DNA from: Stentor coeruleus
Lineage: Eukaryota; Ciliophora; Heterotrichea; Heterotrichida; Stentoridae
DNA length: 54,051 nucleotides
Direction: 5' to 3'
Assembly (NCBI GenBank): GCA_001970955.1
Contig: MPUH01000442.1
Span: 1-54,051, forward strand
Shown here: positions 1-9,217 of the stretch, piece by piece
Numbering within the stretch: position 1 is the first letter of the stretch
Layout of the letters: every line of letters starts with the position of its first letter
The notes under the pieces: model-generated
Told to the model about the DNA's origin: nothing
The model's database searches: none
The model's input: the letters and a program-made list of their open reading frames with translations, nothing else
Position numbers and translations under genes: made by a program

Positions 1-627
1 GGATACTTCAATGAATTTTCTGCAGTACTTTTAATTGTAACAATTACATAGATAGCCTTTATCTTAACAACCCCAGCTCTTTTTATATTCTCTTTTATAA
101 ACAAAAATGAAATCGCATCAAATGAACGTAACTTCATGAAAAAATGGGGAAGTTTATACAATGAATTCAAACTTAATAAAAGCTTTTTAAGTTCTCAATT
201 CTACACCTTATATTTCTTAAAACGAGTGATTTTTGTATTATCGCAAATATTCCTCAATAGTGTAGTGATTTTACAATCATCTTTGAACTTATTTTTTGCG
301 CTTGCCTCATTTGGGTATTTTTGTTATTATAGACCGTTTAAAGATTCATTAATTCTTGTATCTAATTTTCTAAGTGAAATCTGCACATTGATTACTCAGG
401 CAGTGTCAATTGTTTTTATATTCAATGTTAGGGAAAAGGTAGTAGAAATATTAGAGCAGGTCATTATTTGGTCTGTGCTTATATGCATAGGTGGACAAAT
501 AATAATTTCTCTTATCTTGACAGCGCTATCTTTTATTAAAACCTGGAAAAAAATTGAAAAAATCAGAGCCATGTCTTTTCTTAATGCAGTCAAGAAGTCT
601 GAGAAACATTTCACACCAACAGCATAA
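1..627 (+). CDS. Multi-span membrane protein, C-terminal part (5' end outside window)
   Basis: The reading frame is open from base 1 and becomes continuous to the TAA at 625-627 once the 15-nt intron 37-51 is removed. The visible part has several hydrophobic segments of about 20 residues, a YRPFKD motif after the third, and a basic Lys-rich tail. This arrangement resembles the C-terminal membrane bundle of the large ciliate extracellular-domain/TRP-like membrane proteins, which often carry an R-P-(F/Y)-(K/R) motif between membrane helices. That assignment rests on family resemblance and is only moderate. The N-terminal ectodomain, if any, is outside the window. An ATG at 136 is internal and is not the start. 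The stop is only 19 nt from the ATG of the next gene on the same strand. Confidence 0.7.
37..51 (+). other. 15-nt intron, phase 0
   Basis: The sequence GTAACAATTACATAG removes an in-frame TAG. The protein reads on smoothly from a hydrophobic helix (AVLLI) into another (IAFILTT). Length and borders match the Stentor 15-nt intron class. Confidence 0.85.
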
Positions 628-646
628 ACTAATTTAGTTATTAAAT

Positions 647-3600
647 ATGGAACTCACGATGGAACAAGTAAATTCTAGAGCGGAATTACTTTTACATCAA
701 GGCGATATAGAATACGAAAATGGAAAATACGAAGAAGCACTTAAGTTATTTCGTGAAGCATATCAATATCGAATGCTTATTTTTACAAGGATGGATAATA
801 GAAATTCTGGTATTTATCGAAGACTTGCACATAGTCTGTTTAAAATAAGCGATGACAGCTGCAAAAATAATTTCCCGAATCTAACTGAAGCGAAATTATA
901 CGCAAAACGATATATAAAAATAAAGGATGCTCAAAATAAAGTACCTAAAGATATTCATGCTCTTAATTTTATAATTGGTGATTATAATCTTGAAAGAGAA
1001 AGCTATATCAAGTCAATTCAATACTTTAATGCTTGCAAAAATATTTTAAAATCATTACCTCAAAGGAAACTACAAAATGAAGCCGCAGTTTACATGAAAC
1101 TTGGCTTTATTTACAAACAGTTAAACAATTATGATAAAGCACTTAAATACTATGAAAAATATAAAAATATAAGTGAACAGATATATAAACAAAATGACCC
1201 TTTTCTTGCTGATGTATACAATAACTTGGGGTCATTTTACTTTTCTCTTGATAAAAAATTATCATTTGAGTATTACAAAAAGTCATTAAAAATCAACAAA
1301 ACATTCAAAATTCCTAATAATCAAAGCTTAGGTTTATTATACCTTAACTTAGGTTCTTATTATAGAGATACCAACAACTTAGAAAAAGCACTAAAATATC
1401 ATAAAAAATGCAGAGATATTTTGGAACAAACACTTGACCCAAATCATAAAAATCTTGCAACCGAATATAGTAACCTAAGCTCTCTATATCTAGATATGAA
1501 TGATATTGAAAAAGCATTTGAATATATATCAAAAAGTAAAAAAATAAGAGAAAATATTTTTAATTATAATCATCCCGATTTAGCAGACACTTATTATAAC
1601 CTAAGTTTGATATTTGATAAACTAAACAACAAATCAAACACAATATTTTATTTAGAAAAATCCAAAGATATATTTGAAAGTATCCCAAATCGTAAAAATA
1701 TCGAACTATTTAGAGTTTATAATCAACTTGGTTTATTTTACAATAAAAACTATGAATATACAAAATCCTTTGATTATTTTCATAAAAGTTTGACCATAGC
1801 TGAAGATATTTTACACCCTTTAAACCCTGAACTAGGACATGTTTATAACAATATTTCAAGTTATTATTATGAAATAAATGATTATAAAAGTGCACTTGAA
1901 ATGTATAAAAAATGCAGGAAAATATGGGAAAAATCTTTAAGTCCTGATAATAAAGAACTAGCTATGTTGTATTATAACTTTGGATGTGTATATAAAAAAC
2001 TTGGTAATCATAAAATTTCTCTAGAGTTTTATGAGAAGTCAAAAGATATTAAAGAAAAAATATATGGTTTTGATCATCCTGAACTAGCAGATTTGTATAA
2101 TAATATAGGTAAGGGTTATTATTATATGAACCAGACAAGTATTAGTTATGAATATTTTAATAAATGTATTTCTATATGGGAAAAAGGGTTTGATAGTATG
2201 GAATCTGTTTCTTTTTTAGTATACAAAGAGATTGGACTAATGAATTATTTTATGAAGGATTATAAAAAAGCCCTTGTCTATTTTAAAAAGTGCAAATTAT
2301 CTTTAGAACAATCCTCAGATATAGATTTTGTAGAATTGGGATATAATTATGCTTATATTTCTAAAATTTATAATTTTAATAACAAACTGGAGAAAGCTCT
2401 TCAATATAATAAAAAAGCTATTGATTTATTAAAAAAAGTAGAAATCCAGAATAATGGATTTTTGTCTTGGATTTATAACAATTTCGGAAGTATTTATATG
2501 AAAATGAATTTGAATAAAAAAGGACTAAAATATCTTATTAAAAGTAGGGATATTTTAGAAAAAATCTTAAGACCTTATGATATCGATTTAGCTAATATTT
2601 ATTATGACTTAGGATACTTTTTCTTTAGAATCAAAGATTACATAAATGCTATAGAGAATTTTATGAAGTGTTTAAAAATTAAAGAAGTACATTTTGGAGA
2701 TTTACAATCAGAATTAGCTAAAGTGTATTGCTATCTTGGGGATATTTATATTGAAATAAATGAATATGAATTAGCTTTTCAATACTGTGAGAAATGCAGA
2801 GTGATTTTGGAAAAAATCTCTGATCCTAATAAAAATGATTTAATAATGCTTTATAAAAGCTTGGGTAATTATTTTTTTTACTTTCATGATTATATAAAAT
2901 CGCTTGAAAACTATAAAAAGGCTAAAAATATGTTAGAACAATACTTTAAAGAAAATATTATCGAAATAGCATTTATTGATATAAATATTGGATTTATCAA
3001 CTTTAAGTTAAACGGTGATATTAATGCATATAATCTAATAGAAAACTCAAAAGTTATTTTAGAAGACTATCTAGGTAAAGATCATATTGATTTATCTATA
3101 ATTTATAATAGACTAGGAAGTCTATATTTTAAAATTAGAGAGTATCGCTTAGCTATAAAATATTCTGAAAAATCGAAAAATTTAATTGAAAAGTTCCTTG
3201 GGCCTGAGCATTTTAATTTAGGGATGAGTTTTTTGAATTTAGGTAGAGTTTATCACAAACTTAATCAAATAAAAACTTCAGCTGATTACTATGAAAAATG
3301 TCAAAAAATATGGGAAAAATTCTATAAACCAGATAATTTAAATTTAGCAGAGGTTTATGGAGAACTTGGATTTATTAGTTTTGAAATGTATGATTATAAG
3401 AAAGCATTTTTTTATTATGAAAAATCTAAGATTATATATGAAAAATACTTAAGTCCTGATAATCCTATTTTAGCAGTAGTATATACAAATATCGCTCACT
3501 TATATTCTAGTATTCAAAATAAAAAAAAAGCAGTTAAATACTACAAAAAATGCATCAGAATTCATGAAAAAGCAGGTCATCATTATGAGTTATCTTTGAT

Positions 3601-5350
3601 TTATGCTAAATTAGGATTAAGTTATTTTGAAATGAATGGAAAAATAGAGGCGGTAAAATTTGCAGAAAATTCTAGATCAATTTTAGAAAATACTAAAAAT
3701 TTGAGTGATTTCAATCTTATGATTATTTATCATGAATTAGGTTTGCTTTATGATAAATTGAATGATATTAAAAAAGCATATGAGTTTTATAAAAAGTCTA
3801 AAGTTCTTTTAGATAAAGATTTAAATCAGTACAAACATTTATTCTATACTCTCTATTATAATTTTGGGTGTTTTTATTTGAAAATGAATAAACCAAAGAA
3901 AACATATAAAATTTATAATAATTTTAAAAGCATATGTGAAAAGAATTCAGATGATGGCGATCTTTTTTTGGCAAGTATTTATATTAGAATTGGTATAATG
4001 TTTTTTAATGTAAATGAGATTAATATAAGCCTTGAATCTTTTGAAAAATGCAGAAATATAAGGGAAAAATATCTTAGTCCTGATCATCTTGAATTAGTAG
4101 ATATTTATTATATGATTGGAATATGCTATGAACGCCTAAATGAAACAAATAAAGCTTTTGATATCTATAAAAAATCAAAAAAAGTACTGAAAAAAAGATT
4201 TCCCCCTAATCATCCAAGTTTTATCCTTATTTGTAAAGCGATATCGGCACTTGAAAGTAAAGATCGAAAACCTAAAATTTCGATAACAATGTCTAGTCTT
4301 GAACAAAATACAAATGACATTATTGATAAAAAATATTATTCAAAAGCTATTATTCAAGTTCCAATAAAAAAAGGGAAAAAATATAAAAGATATATAGATT
4401 CTCACTCAGACACTAAAATTATTGCACCAATATTTCAAATTAAAAACATATTTCCGGGTATATACGATAAGCAAAGAGAATACAAAGACTTAAAAGTTTT
4501 TGAAAAGTCTACTCGAAATAGCTTCAACAAATCTGTTAAAATATTTCAAGCATTTAAAGAGATAAAACTGCTGAAATTTCTATCAAAACAGAATTCTTCA
4601 TTTCCTAAAATATACTACTTTGTATCAAATAAATTGTCATCATCATATAAATTCGGCTTTAAAATAGGGATGGAGCGTTTCTCAGGTAACTTAAATGAAT
4701 TTATGGCTCGAAATACTAAACTAAACCATAGAGAAATGAAAATCTTATTTTACAATCTTATTAAATTATATCATGACCTTAGATCAATGAATATTGTTCA
4801 TTATGATGTTAGTTCATATAACATATTAGTAGAATCTATAGAAAAAGTGGTTTTATGTGATTTTACTGAATCATTTGTATTTACTAAAACATGTAATGAT
4901 AATTCATTTAATTTGGTTCATCCTTTAACATTGTTAAATAAAGATTTTATTTCTCCAGAGCTTATGACATGGAGTAAACATTATAATCAAATACAATATA
5001 TAAAATATGACCCGTATAAATCAGATGTTTTTTCAATTGGACTTAGTCTATTATATGCATTTAGGATAAATATTAAAGGGCTTAATGAATATGGTATAAA
5101 CTCAGATATACATATACATGAAATGCTTTGTATAAGCTATGATTATATTGCTAAAGACAGTTTAAGAAGTATTTCATATAAATTGTTAAGAGAAGAGCTA
5201 CAAGGGAAAATTGATAGAAAGATTGAGGAAGTGAAATATGAGTTTTTAAGGCATGTGCTGAGGAAAATGCTAGAGGTAGATATGGTGAAAAGAGCCAGTA
5301 TTGATGAAGTTTATGAAGATGCCAAATTTTATATGGGGATTTTTGATTAG
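647..5350 (+). CDS. Giant TPR-array protein with C-terminal protein kinase-like domain
   Basis: The 1567-residue product has a long array of roughly 42-residue tetratricopeptide repeats of the kinesin-light-chain type over about residues 15-1200. The recurring pattern is NLG.(F/Y)Y....D..KAL.YY.K...I.EK. A linker is followed by a kinase-like domain over about residues 1270-1560. Candidate catalytic residues are Lys1298 (SVKIF), Glu1305 on helix C, Asp1387 in HYD (for HRD), Asn1392 in SSYNIL and Asp1405 in DFT (for DFG). These are enough for an active enzyme, although the glycine-rich loop is not obvious. A DPYKSDVFSIGLSLLY segment matches the helix-F region. The start is ATG 647, with ATG 659 as an alternative. 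The TPRs probably scaffold partners of the kinase. Substrate and cell location cannot be told from sequence. There are no introns. A decayed 65-nt copy of the kinase part lies at 7337-7401. Confidence 0.85.
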   Translation: MELTMEQVNSRAELLLHQGDIEYENGKYEEALKLFREAYQYRMLIFTRMDNRNSGIYRRLAHSLFKISDDSCKNNFPNLTEAKLYAKRYIKIKDAQNKVPKDIHALNFIIGDYNLERESYIKSIQYFNACKNILKSLPQRKLQNEAAVYMKLGFIYKQLNNYDKALKYYEKYKNISEQIYKQNDPFLADVYNNLGSFYFSLDKKLSFEYYKKSLKINKTFKIPNNQSLGLLYLNLGSYYRDTNNLEKALKYHKKCRDILEQTLDPNHKNLATEYSNLSSLYLDMNDIEKAFEYISKSKKIRENIFNYNHPDLADTYYNLSLIFDKLNNKSNTIFYLEKSKDIFESIPNRKNIELFRVYNQLGLFYNKNYEYTKSFDYFHKSLTIAEDILHPLNPELGHVYNNISSYYYEINDYKSALEMYKKCRKIWEKSLSPDNKELAMLYYNFGCVYKKLGNHKISLEFYEKSKDIKEKIYGFDHPELADLYNNIGKGYYYMNQTSISYEYFNKCISIWEKGFDSMESVSFLVYKEIGLMNYFMKDYKKALVYFKKCKLSLEQSSDIDFVELGYNYAYISKIYNFNNKLEKALQYNKKAIDLLKKVEIQNNGFLSWIYNNFGSIYMKMNLNKKGLKYLIKSRDILEKILRPYDIDLANIYYDLGYFFFRIKDYINAIENFMKCLKIKEVHFGDLQSELAKVYCYLGDIYIEINEYELAFQYCEKCRVILEKISDPNKNDLIMLYKSLGNYFFYFHDYIKSLENYKKAKNMLEQYFKENIIEIAFIDINIGFINFKLNGDINAYNLIENSKVILEDYLGKDHIDLSIIYNRLGSLYFKIREYRLAIKYSEKSKNLIEKFLGPEHFNLGMSFLNLGRVYHKLNQIKTSADYYEKCQKIWEKFYKPDNLNLAEVYGELGFISFEMYDYKKAFFYYEKSKIIYEKYLSPDNPILAVVYTNIAHLYSSIQNKKKAVKYYKKCIRIHEKAGHHYELSLIYAKLGLSYFEMNGKIEAVKFAENSRSILENTKNLSDFNLMIIYHELGLLYDKLNDIKKAYEFYKKSKVLLDKDLNQYKHLFYTLYYNFGCFYLKMNKPKKTYKIYNNFKSICEKNSDDGDLFLASIYIRIGIMFFNVNEINISLESFEKCRNIREKYLSPDHLELVDIYYMIGICYERLNETNKAFDIYKKSKKVLKKRFPPNHPSFILICKAISALESKDRKPKISITMSSLEQNTNDIIDKKYYSKAIIQVPIKKGKKYKRYIDSHSDTKIIAPIFQIKNIFPGIYDKQREYKDLKVFEKSTRNSFNKSVKIFQAFKEIKLLKFLSKQNSSFPKIYYFVSNKLSSSYKFGFKIGMERFSGNLNEFMARNTKLNHREMKILFYNLIKLYHDLRSMNIVHYDVSSYNILVESIEKVVLCDFTESFVFTKTCNDNSFNLVHPLTLLNKDFISPELMTWSKHYNQIQYIKYDPYKSDVFSIGLSLLYAFRINIKGLNEYGINSDIHIHEMLCISYDYIAKDSLRSISYKLLREELQGKIDRKIEEVKYEFLRHVLRKMLEVDMVKRASIDEVYEDAKFYMGIFD

Positions 5351-5809
5351 TTAGTTAACAAGTAGTTGCGTTTTTTAATTATGCTATGGACTTTTAGAAA
5401 TATTTAGAATTTATTAGTAACACTATTTGCTAATATTTACATACAGATTTTAGTGTATTTTTGCTAGTTCTTCTTTATCAAAATATTGCTAGAATGATTA
5501 TTTTTTTTCTTAACAAAAATATGATTTTGAGAGAAGATAAGTAATGAAGATATCAATTTTTTATGCATAGCTTTTTTCAATTCATATAAAATTCTTTTCA
5601 TCCAAAAATATCAAATTGCAAAATATTATTAAACTACTTTCACTTATTACCCAGACTTTACTATTTACTATAAAAATCCCATTTAACATAATCCTTCAAA
5701 ATAATCAAACCAAAATTATCACAAAATTTTCCAAAAAAATAGCCTATTAAAATTATTATATTATAAAATCGATATTAAGCTAAAATATTCAAATTTTAGT
5801 CAAATTTCA
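5351..5809. other. Intergenic region between TPR-kinase and SDR copy A
   Basis: AT-rich DNA with no supported gene. From about 5537 it is homologous to the leader of the second SDR copy, so it is the left part of the duplicated unit. The last 170 bases are C-rich and G-poor, as in other leaders here. Confidence 0.7.
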
Positions 5810-6785
5810 ATGGTGAATATAAGTCATATGAGAATATTTTTAACAGGGGCAACAGGGTCAATAGGAGGAGGAATCCTTCATGCTTTAATTCAAGCAGGCC
5901 ACCAGGTTACTTGTGTAGTTCGCAATATCGAAAAAGCATCTTCACTTAAAACTCAATACGGTGACTTAGTCTCACTTGTTGAAATTATTCCAGATCAAGA
6001 AACCTCAAGTCACTTTGAATCATTAGCATCAGGATTTCATTCAATTATTCACTCAGGTTACACAATGTCAGAACACGACAAAGATTTCGAGCAAGCAGTA
6101 ACTTCAGGACTTCTTTCAGCAGCTAGAAAAACCTCAGAATCTTCTCCAGTCACATTTGTTTTTACAACAGGAGCCTATGTTCTCGGTGAAACTGATCATT
6201 TAGCTGGTGAAGATGAGACTAGTTCATCAAACTCTTTACCTTTTAACAAATATCGTGTAGCTCATGAAGAACTTGTACTAAGTGCTCAAAGTGAAAATTT
6301 ACATATAAGCATTGTTAGACCAACANCTTGTACTAAGTGCTCAAAGTGAAAATTTACATATAAGCATTGTTAGACCAACATGGGTATATGGAGAAAGCTT
6401 TGTGGACTTTTGGTTCAAAGCATGCAAAACTCAAGGAAAAATTATTGTTTCAGCTAAAGAAGGTCATGTTACTTTTATCCACAAGCATGATTTAGGAGAA
6501 CTTTTTAGATTGATTGTTGAAAATTCTGCTACAGGATTTTTTGCTGGTAGTGAAGGCCAAAGTTTATCAACAAATGAAATCATAGAACTGGCTAAAAGAG
6601 TTACTGGGGCTAATGAAGTTGAAAGAGTTGAAAATGTATGGGCTTATACACAGACTTATGGATTTTTTATAATCTCATTGGACTTTTCGTCTAGACTTGA
6701 TTGCAAACGAGGAAGAGAATTACTTGGTTTTGCTCCGAAGTACAATTTATTAAGAGATGCAGAGAGAGTTTTGAAATTAGATTAA
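5810..6785 (+). CDS. Atypical extended SDR (NAD(P)-binding epimerase/dehydratase-like), copy A
   Basis: The frame is broken only by the N at 6326: 54 bases (6272-6325) are repeated at 6327-6380. Dropping the N and one repeat restores 921 nt and a 306-residue protein, exactly the length of copy B. The N-terminus is a Rossmann dinucleotide motif, TGATGSIG (Gly13, Gly16 and Gly19, counting from the first Met). The SDR active-site Tyr is present (NKYRVAHE), but the residue four later is His instead of Lys, so this is an atypical member and its chemistry is uncertain. ATG 5828 (MRIFLTGATG) is a plausible alternative start because SDRs usually begin right before this strand. The product is probably cytosolic. 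It differs from copy B at about 14 residues. Confidence 0.88.
6326..6326. other. Assembly join: single N with a 54-nt repeated flank
   Basis: Bases 6272-6325 and 6327-6380 are identical, and the gene is intact if one copy is removed. This is an unmerged overlap between contigs and has no biological meaning. Confidence 0.93.
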
Positions 6786-7178
6786 CTAGTATAGCATTTT
6801 ATGAGGATTAAAGTAGTTTTATGTTATATTTCAATAAAATATTATAAAAATTTAGTGTTGATAAGTTTTTTTTTGATTATTTAAAAATTTACTAAGGGAA
6901 AATTAGCCTTAAAACACCTTAGCTTAGAAGACCCCTAGGGTATATAGAGTAAAGAAATATCAGCAAAATTTTTTTTTTTAGATTTTATGATATTTTTATA
7001 CTCGATAAATTACTTTAATCACCCTGACTAGAAGGTAAAGTGAAAAAGACCTGAAACTAGATTATTAATTGTAATACCTTACAGAGAGAATTATTTGATT
7101 AACTTAAGAACTAGAGTTTCGCAGACGAAAAATTATAAAGCTTGAACAAGAATTAAAAAATTGTGACTAGAGCGAGAT

Positions 7179-7319
7179 ATGCTCAAAAAAATTGTCGAAT
7201 TACTCAAGGCATGGCTTATTAATGCTGAGACTATATTTACGCTTTTTGATAAAAATAAAGATAGTACGATCAGTAGAGAAAATTTAGATCAGCGATGAAT
7301 AGCATGACATTAAAAAACT
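7179..7319 (+). pseudogene. EF-hand protein relic
   Basis: The frame is open for about 40 codons from ATG 7179, with a stop just upstream and TGA at its end. It contains a clear calcium-binding loop, FDKNKDSTISREN, with Asp, Asn and Asp at loop positions 1, 3 and 5 and Ile at 8. The usual Glu at position 12 is Asn. The helix before the loop (ETIFTL) fits an EF-hand. A single EF-hand in so short a frame, inside a duplication spacer, is best read as the remains of a calmodulin-like or CDPK-like gene. A very small real protein cannot be excluded. Confidence 0.4.
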
Positions 7320-7336
7320 AGGTTATAGACTTTTAG

Positions 7337-7401
7337 CATTGTTCAATAAAGATTTTATTTCTCCAGAGCTTATGACATGAAGTAAACATTATAATCAAAT
7401 A
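7337..7401 (+). pseudogene. Fragment of the TPR-kinase gene
   Basis: It matches 4929-4993, the kinase segment after DFT, at about 63 of 65 positions. A TGG Trp codon has become TGA. Its right end joins directly to the start of duplication unit B (ATAAGTAATGAAG), which in the parental arrangement lies about 540 nt further downstream. This fragment marks a duplication breakpoint with an internal deletion. Confidence 0.85.
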
Positions 7402-8919
7402 TAAGTAATGAAGATATCAACTGTTTATACATTTTTATCTAAAAATATCAAATTGCAAAAACATTGTTAAACTACTTTCACTTATTACCCAGAGTTTACT
7501 ATTTACTATAAAATCCTATTTAACATACTCCTCAAAAATAACCAAAACCAAAATTATCAAATATTATCTACAAAAATTTCCAAAGAAAATAATTAAATTA
7601 TAAAATCGATATTAAACTAAAATATACCAATTTTAGTCTAATTTCAATGGTGAATATAAATCATATGAGAATATTTCTAACAGGAGCAACAGGGTCAATA
7701 GGAGGAGGAATCCTTCATGCTTTAGCTCAAGCAGGTCACCAAGTTACTTGTGTAGTTCGCAATATCGAAAAAGCATCTTCACTTAAAACTCAATACGGTG
7801 ACTTAGTCTCACTTGTTGAAATTATTCCAGATCAAGAAACCTCAAGTCACTTTGAATCATTAGCATCAGGATTTCATTCAATTATTCACTCAGGTTACGC
7901 AATGTCAGAACACGACAAAGATTTCGAGCAAGCAGTAACTTCAGGACTTCTTTCAGCAGCTAGAAAAACCTCAGAATCTTCTCCAGTCACATTTGTTTTT
8001 ACAACAGGAGCCTATGTTCTCGGTGAAACTGATCATTTAGCTGGTGAAGATGAGACTAGTTCATCAAACTCTTTACCTTTTAACAAATATCGTGTAGCTC
8101 ATGAAGAATTTGTATTAAGTGCTCAAAGTGAAAATTTGCATATAAGCATTGTTAGACCAACATGGGTATATGGAGAAAGCTTTGTGGAATTTTGGTTCAA
8201 AGCATGTAAAACTCAAGGAAAAATCCTTGCTTCAGCTAAAGAAGGTCATGTGACTTTTATCCATAAACATGATTTAGGAGAACTTTATAGATTGATTGTT
8301 GAAAATTCTGCTACAGGTTTTTTCGCTGGTAGTGAAGGCCAAAGTTTATCAACAAATGAAATCATAGAACTGGCTAAAAGAGTTACTGGAGTTAATGAAG
8401 TTGAAAGAGTTGAAAATGTATGGGCTCATATACAGACTTATGGATTTTTTATATTCTCTATGGATTTTTCGTCTAGAATTGATTGCAAACGAGGAAGGGA
8501 ATTACTTGGTTTTGCTCCGAAGTACAATTTATTGAGAGATGCAGAGAGAGTTTTGAAATTAGATTAATTAGTATAGAATTTTATGAGGATTACAAGTAGT
8601 TTTATGTTATATTTCAATAAAACATTATAAAAATTTAGTATTGATATGTTTTTTTTTGATTATTTAAAAATTTACTAAACTAAGGGAAAACCCTAAAATA
8701 CCTTAGCTTAGAAGGCCCCTAGGGTAAATAGAATAAAGAAATATCAGCAAAATTTTTACTTTTTAGATTTTATGATATTTTTATGCTTGATAAATTACTC
8801 TAATCATCTTGACTAGAAGGTAAAGCGAAAAAAACCTGAAACTAGATTAGTATTTATAATATTATACAGTGAGAATTATTTGATTAACTTAAGAACTAGA
8901 ATTTATCAGATGAAAAAAT
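7401..8919 (+). repeat. Tandem duplication unit, copy B
   Basis: Second copy of the unit at 5537-7131, same orientation. Homology runs from the TAAGTAATGAAGATATCAA border to the shared TTGATTAACTTAAGAACTAG region about 345 nt past the stop codon. Confidence 0.88.
7647..8567 (+). CDS. Atypical extended SDR (NAD(P)-binding epimerase/dehydratase-like), copy B
   Basis: An intact 306-residue frame, about 95% identical to copy A. The glycine-rich NAD(P) motif is TGATGSIG. Central strands FVFTTGAYVLGE and ISIVRPTWVYGE are typical of extended SDRs. The active-site Tyr148 is followed by His152 where Lys is expected. The two copies differ by scattered, mostly conservative changes and both frames are intact while their flanks have drifted, which suggests both are under selection. 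The start is ATG 7647 or, as in copy A, the downstream ATG 7665 of MRIFLTGATG. The substrate is unknown. Possibilities include sugar-nucleotide, steroid-like or dihydroflavonol-type substrates, none of which is supported specifically. Confidence 0.9.
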   Translation: MVNINHMRIFLTGATGSIGGGILHALAQAGHQVTCVVRNIEKASSLKTQYGDLVSLVEIIPDQETSSHFESLASGFHSIIHSGYAMSEHDKDFEQAVTSGLLSAARKTSESSPVTFVFTTGAYVLGETDHLAGEDETSSSNSLPFNKYRVAHEEFVLSAQSENLHISIVRPTWVYGESFVEFWFKACKTQGKILASAKEGHVTFIHKHDLGELYRLIVENSATGFFAGSEGQSLSTNEIIELAKRVTGVNEVERVENVWAHIQTYGFFIFSMDFSSRIDCKRGRELLGFAPKYNLLRDAERVLKLD

Positions 8920-9217
8920 GTGTGACAATTAAACTTTCAGAGTTAGTATGGTGTTAGAAAGGGAACTTGATTTGTAAAAAGATAGCAAGAATTTATCTTA
9001 AATCGGAAAGATAATCTTTTTAATAAAATCAGCAATGCTGCTAAGACTTATGGTATGAATTTAATTGAAGCTTTTCTTCATTTGACAAAAATCATTATAG
9101 AAGATAAGCAAAATCAAATTTCCCCAAATGTTTAGAAAATGGGGTAAGTTGAGAAATCCTTCGAAAATTTTGAAAAGATATTTTTTAAGGGCAAATTGAT
9201 AGATAATATATTAAAAT
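8568..9217. other. Spacer downstream of SDR copy B
   Basis: The first 350 nt are the 3' flank of duplication unit B. Around 9010-9190 a plus frame encodes NAAKTYGMNLIEAF and then DKQNQISPN before a stop. It loosely resembles an EF-hand segment with decayed loop residues and could be a gene relic. The region just before 9218 serves as leader for the thioredoxin-like gene. Confidence 0.5.

Larger units (their letters stand above)
5537..7131 (+). repeat. Tandem duplication unit, copy A
   Basis: This unit includes about 270 nt of 5' flank, the SDR-like gene and about 345 nt of 3' flank. Copy B at 7401-8919 matches it throughout. The coding parts are most alike, and the flanks carry more substitutions and short indels. 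The left border begins with ATAAGTAATGAAGATATCAA and the right end fades near GCAGACGAAAAA. Confidence 0.88.
6786..7646. other. Spacer between the SDR copies
   Basis: The first 345 nt are the 3' flank of unit A. Bases 7132-7336 are unique and hold an EF-hand-like relic. Bases 7337-7401 are a fragment of the TPR-kinase gene. The remainder is the 5' flank of unit B. No intact gene is present. Confidence 0.75.

Noticed and set aside
6312-6785. A second, separate SDR gene beginning at 6312
   Set aside because: It is the 3' half of copy A, shifted by the N and the repeated 54 nt.
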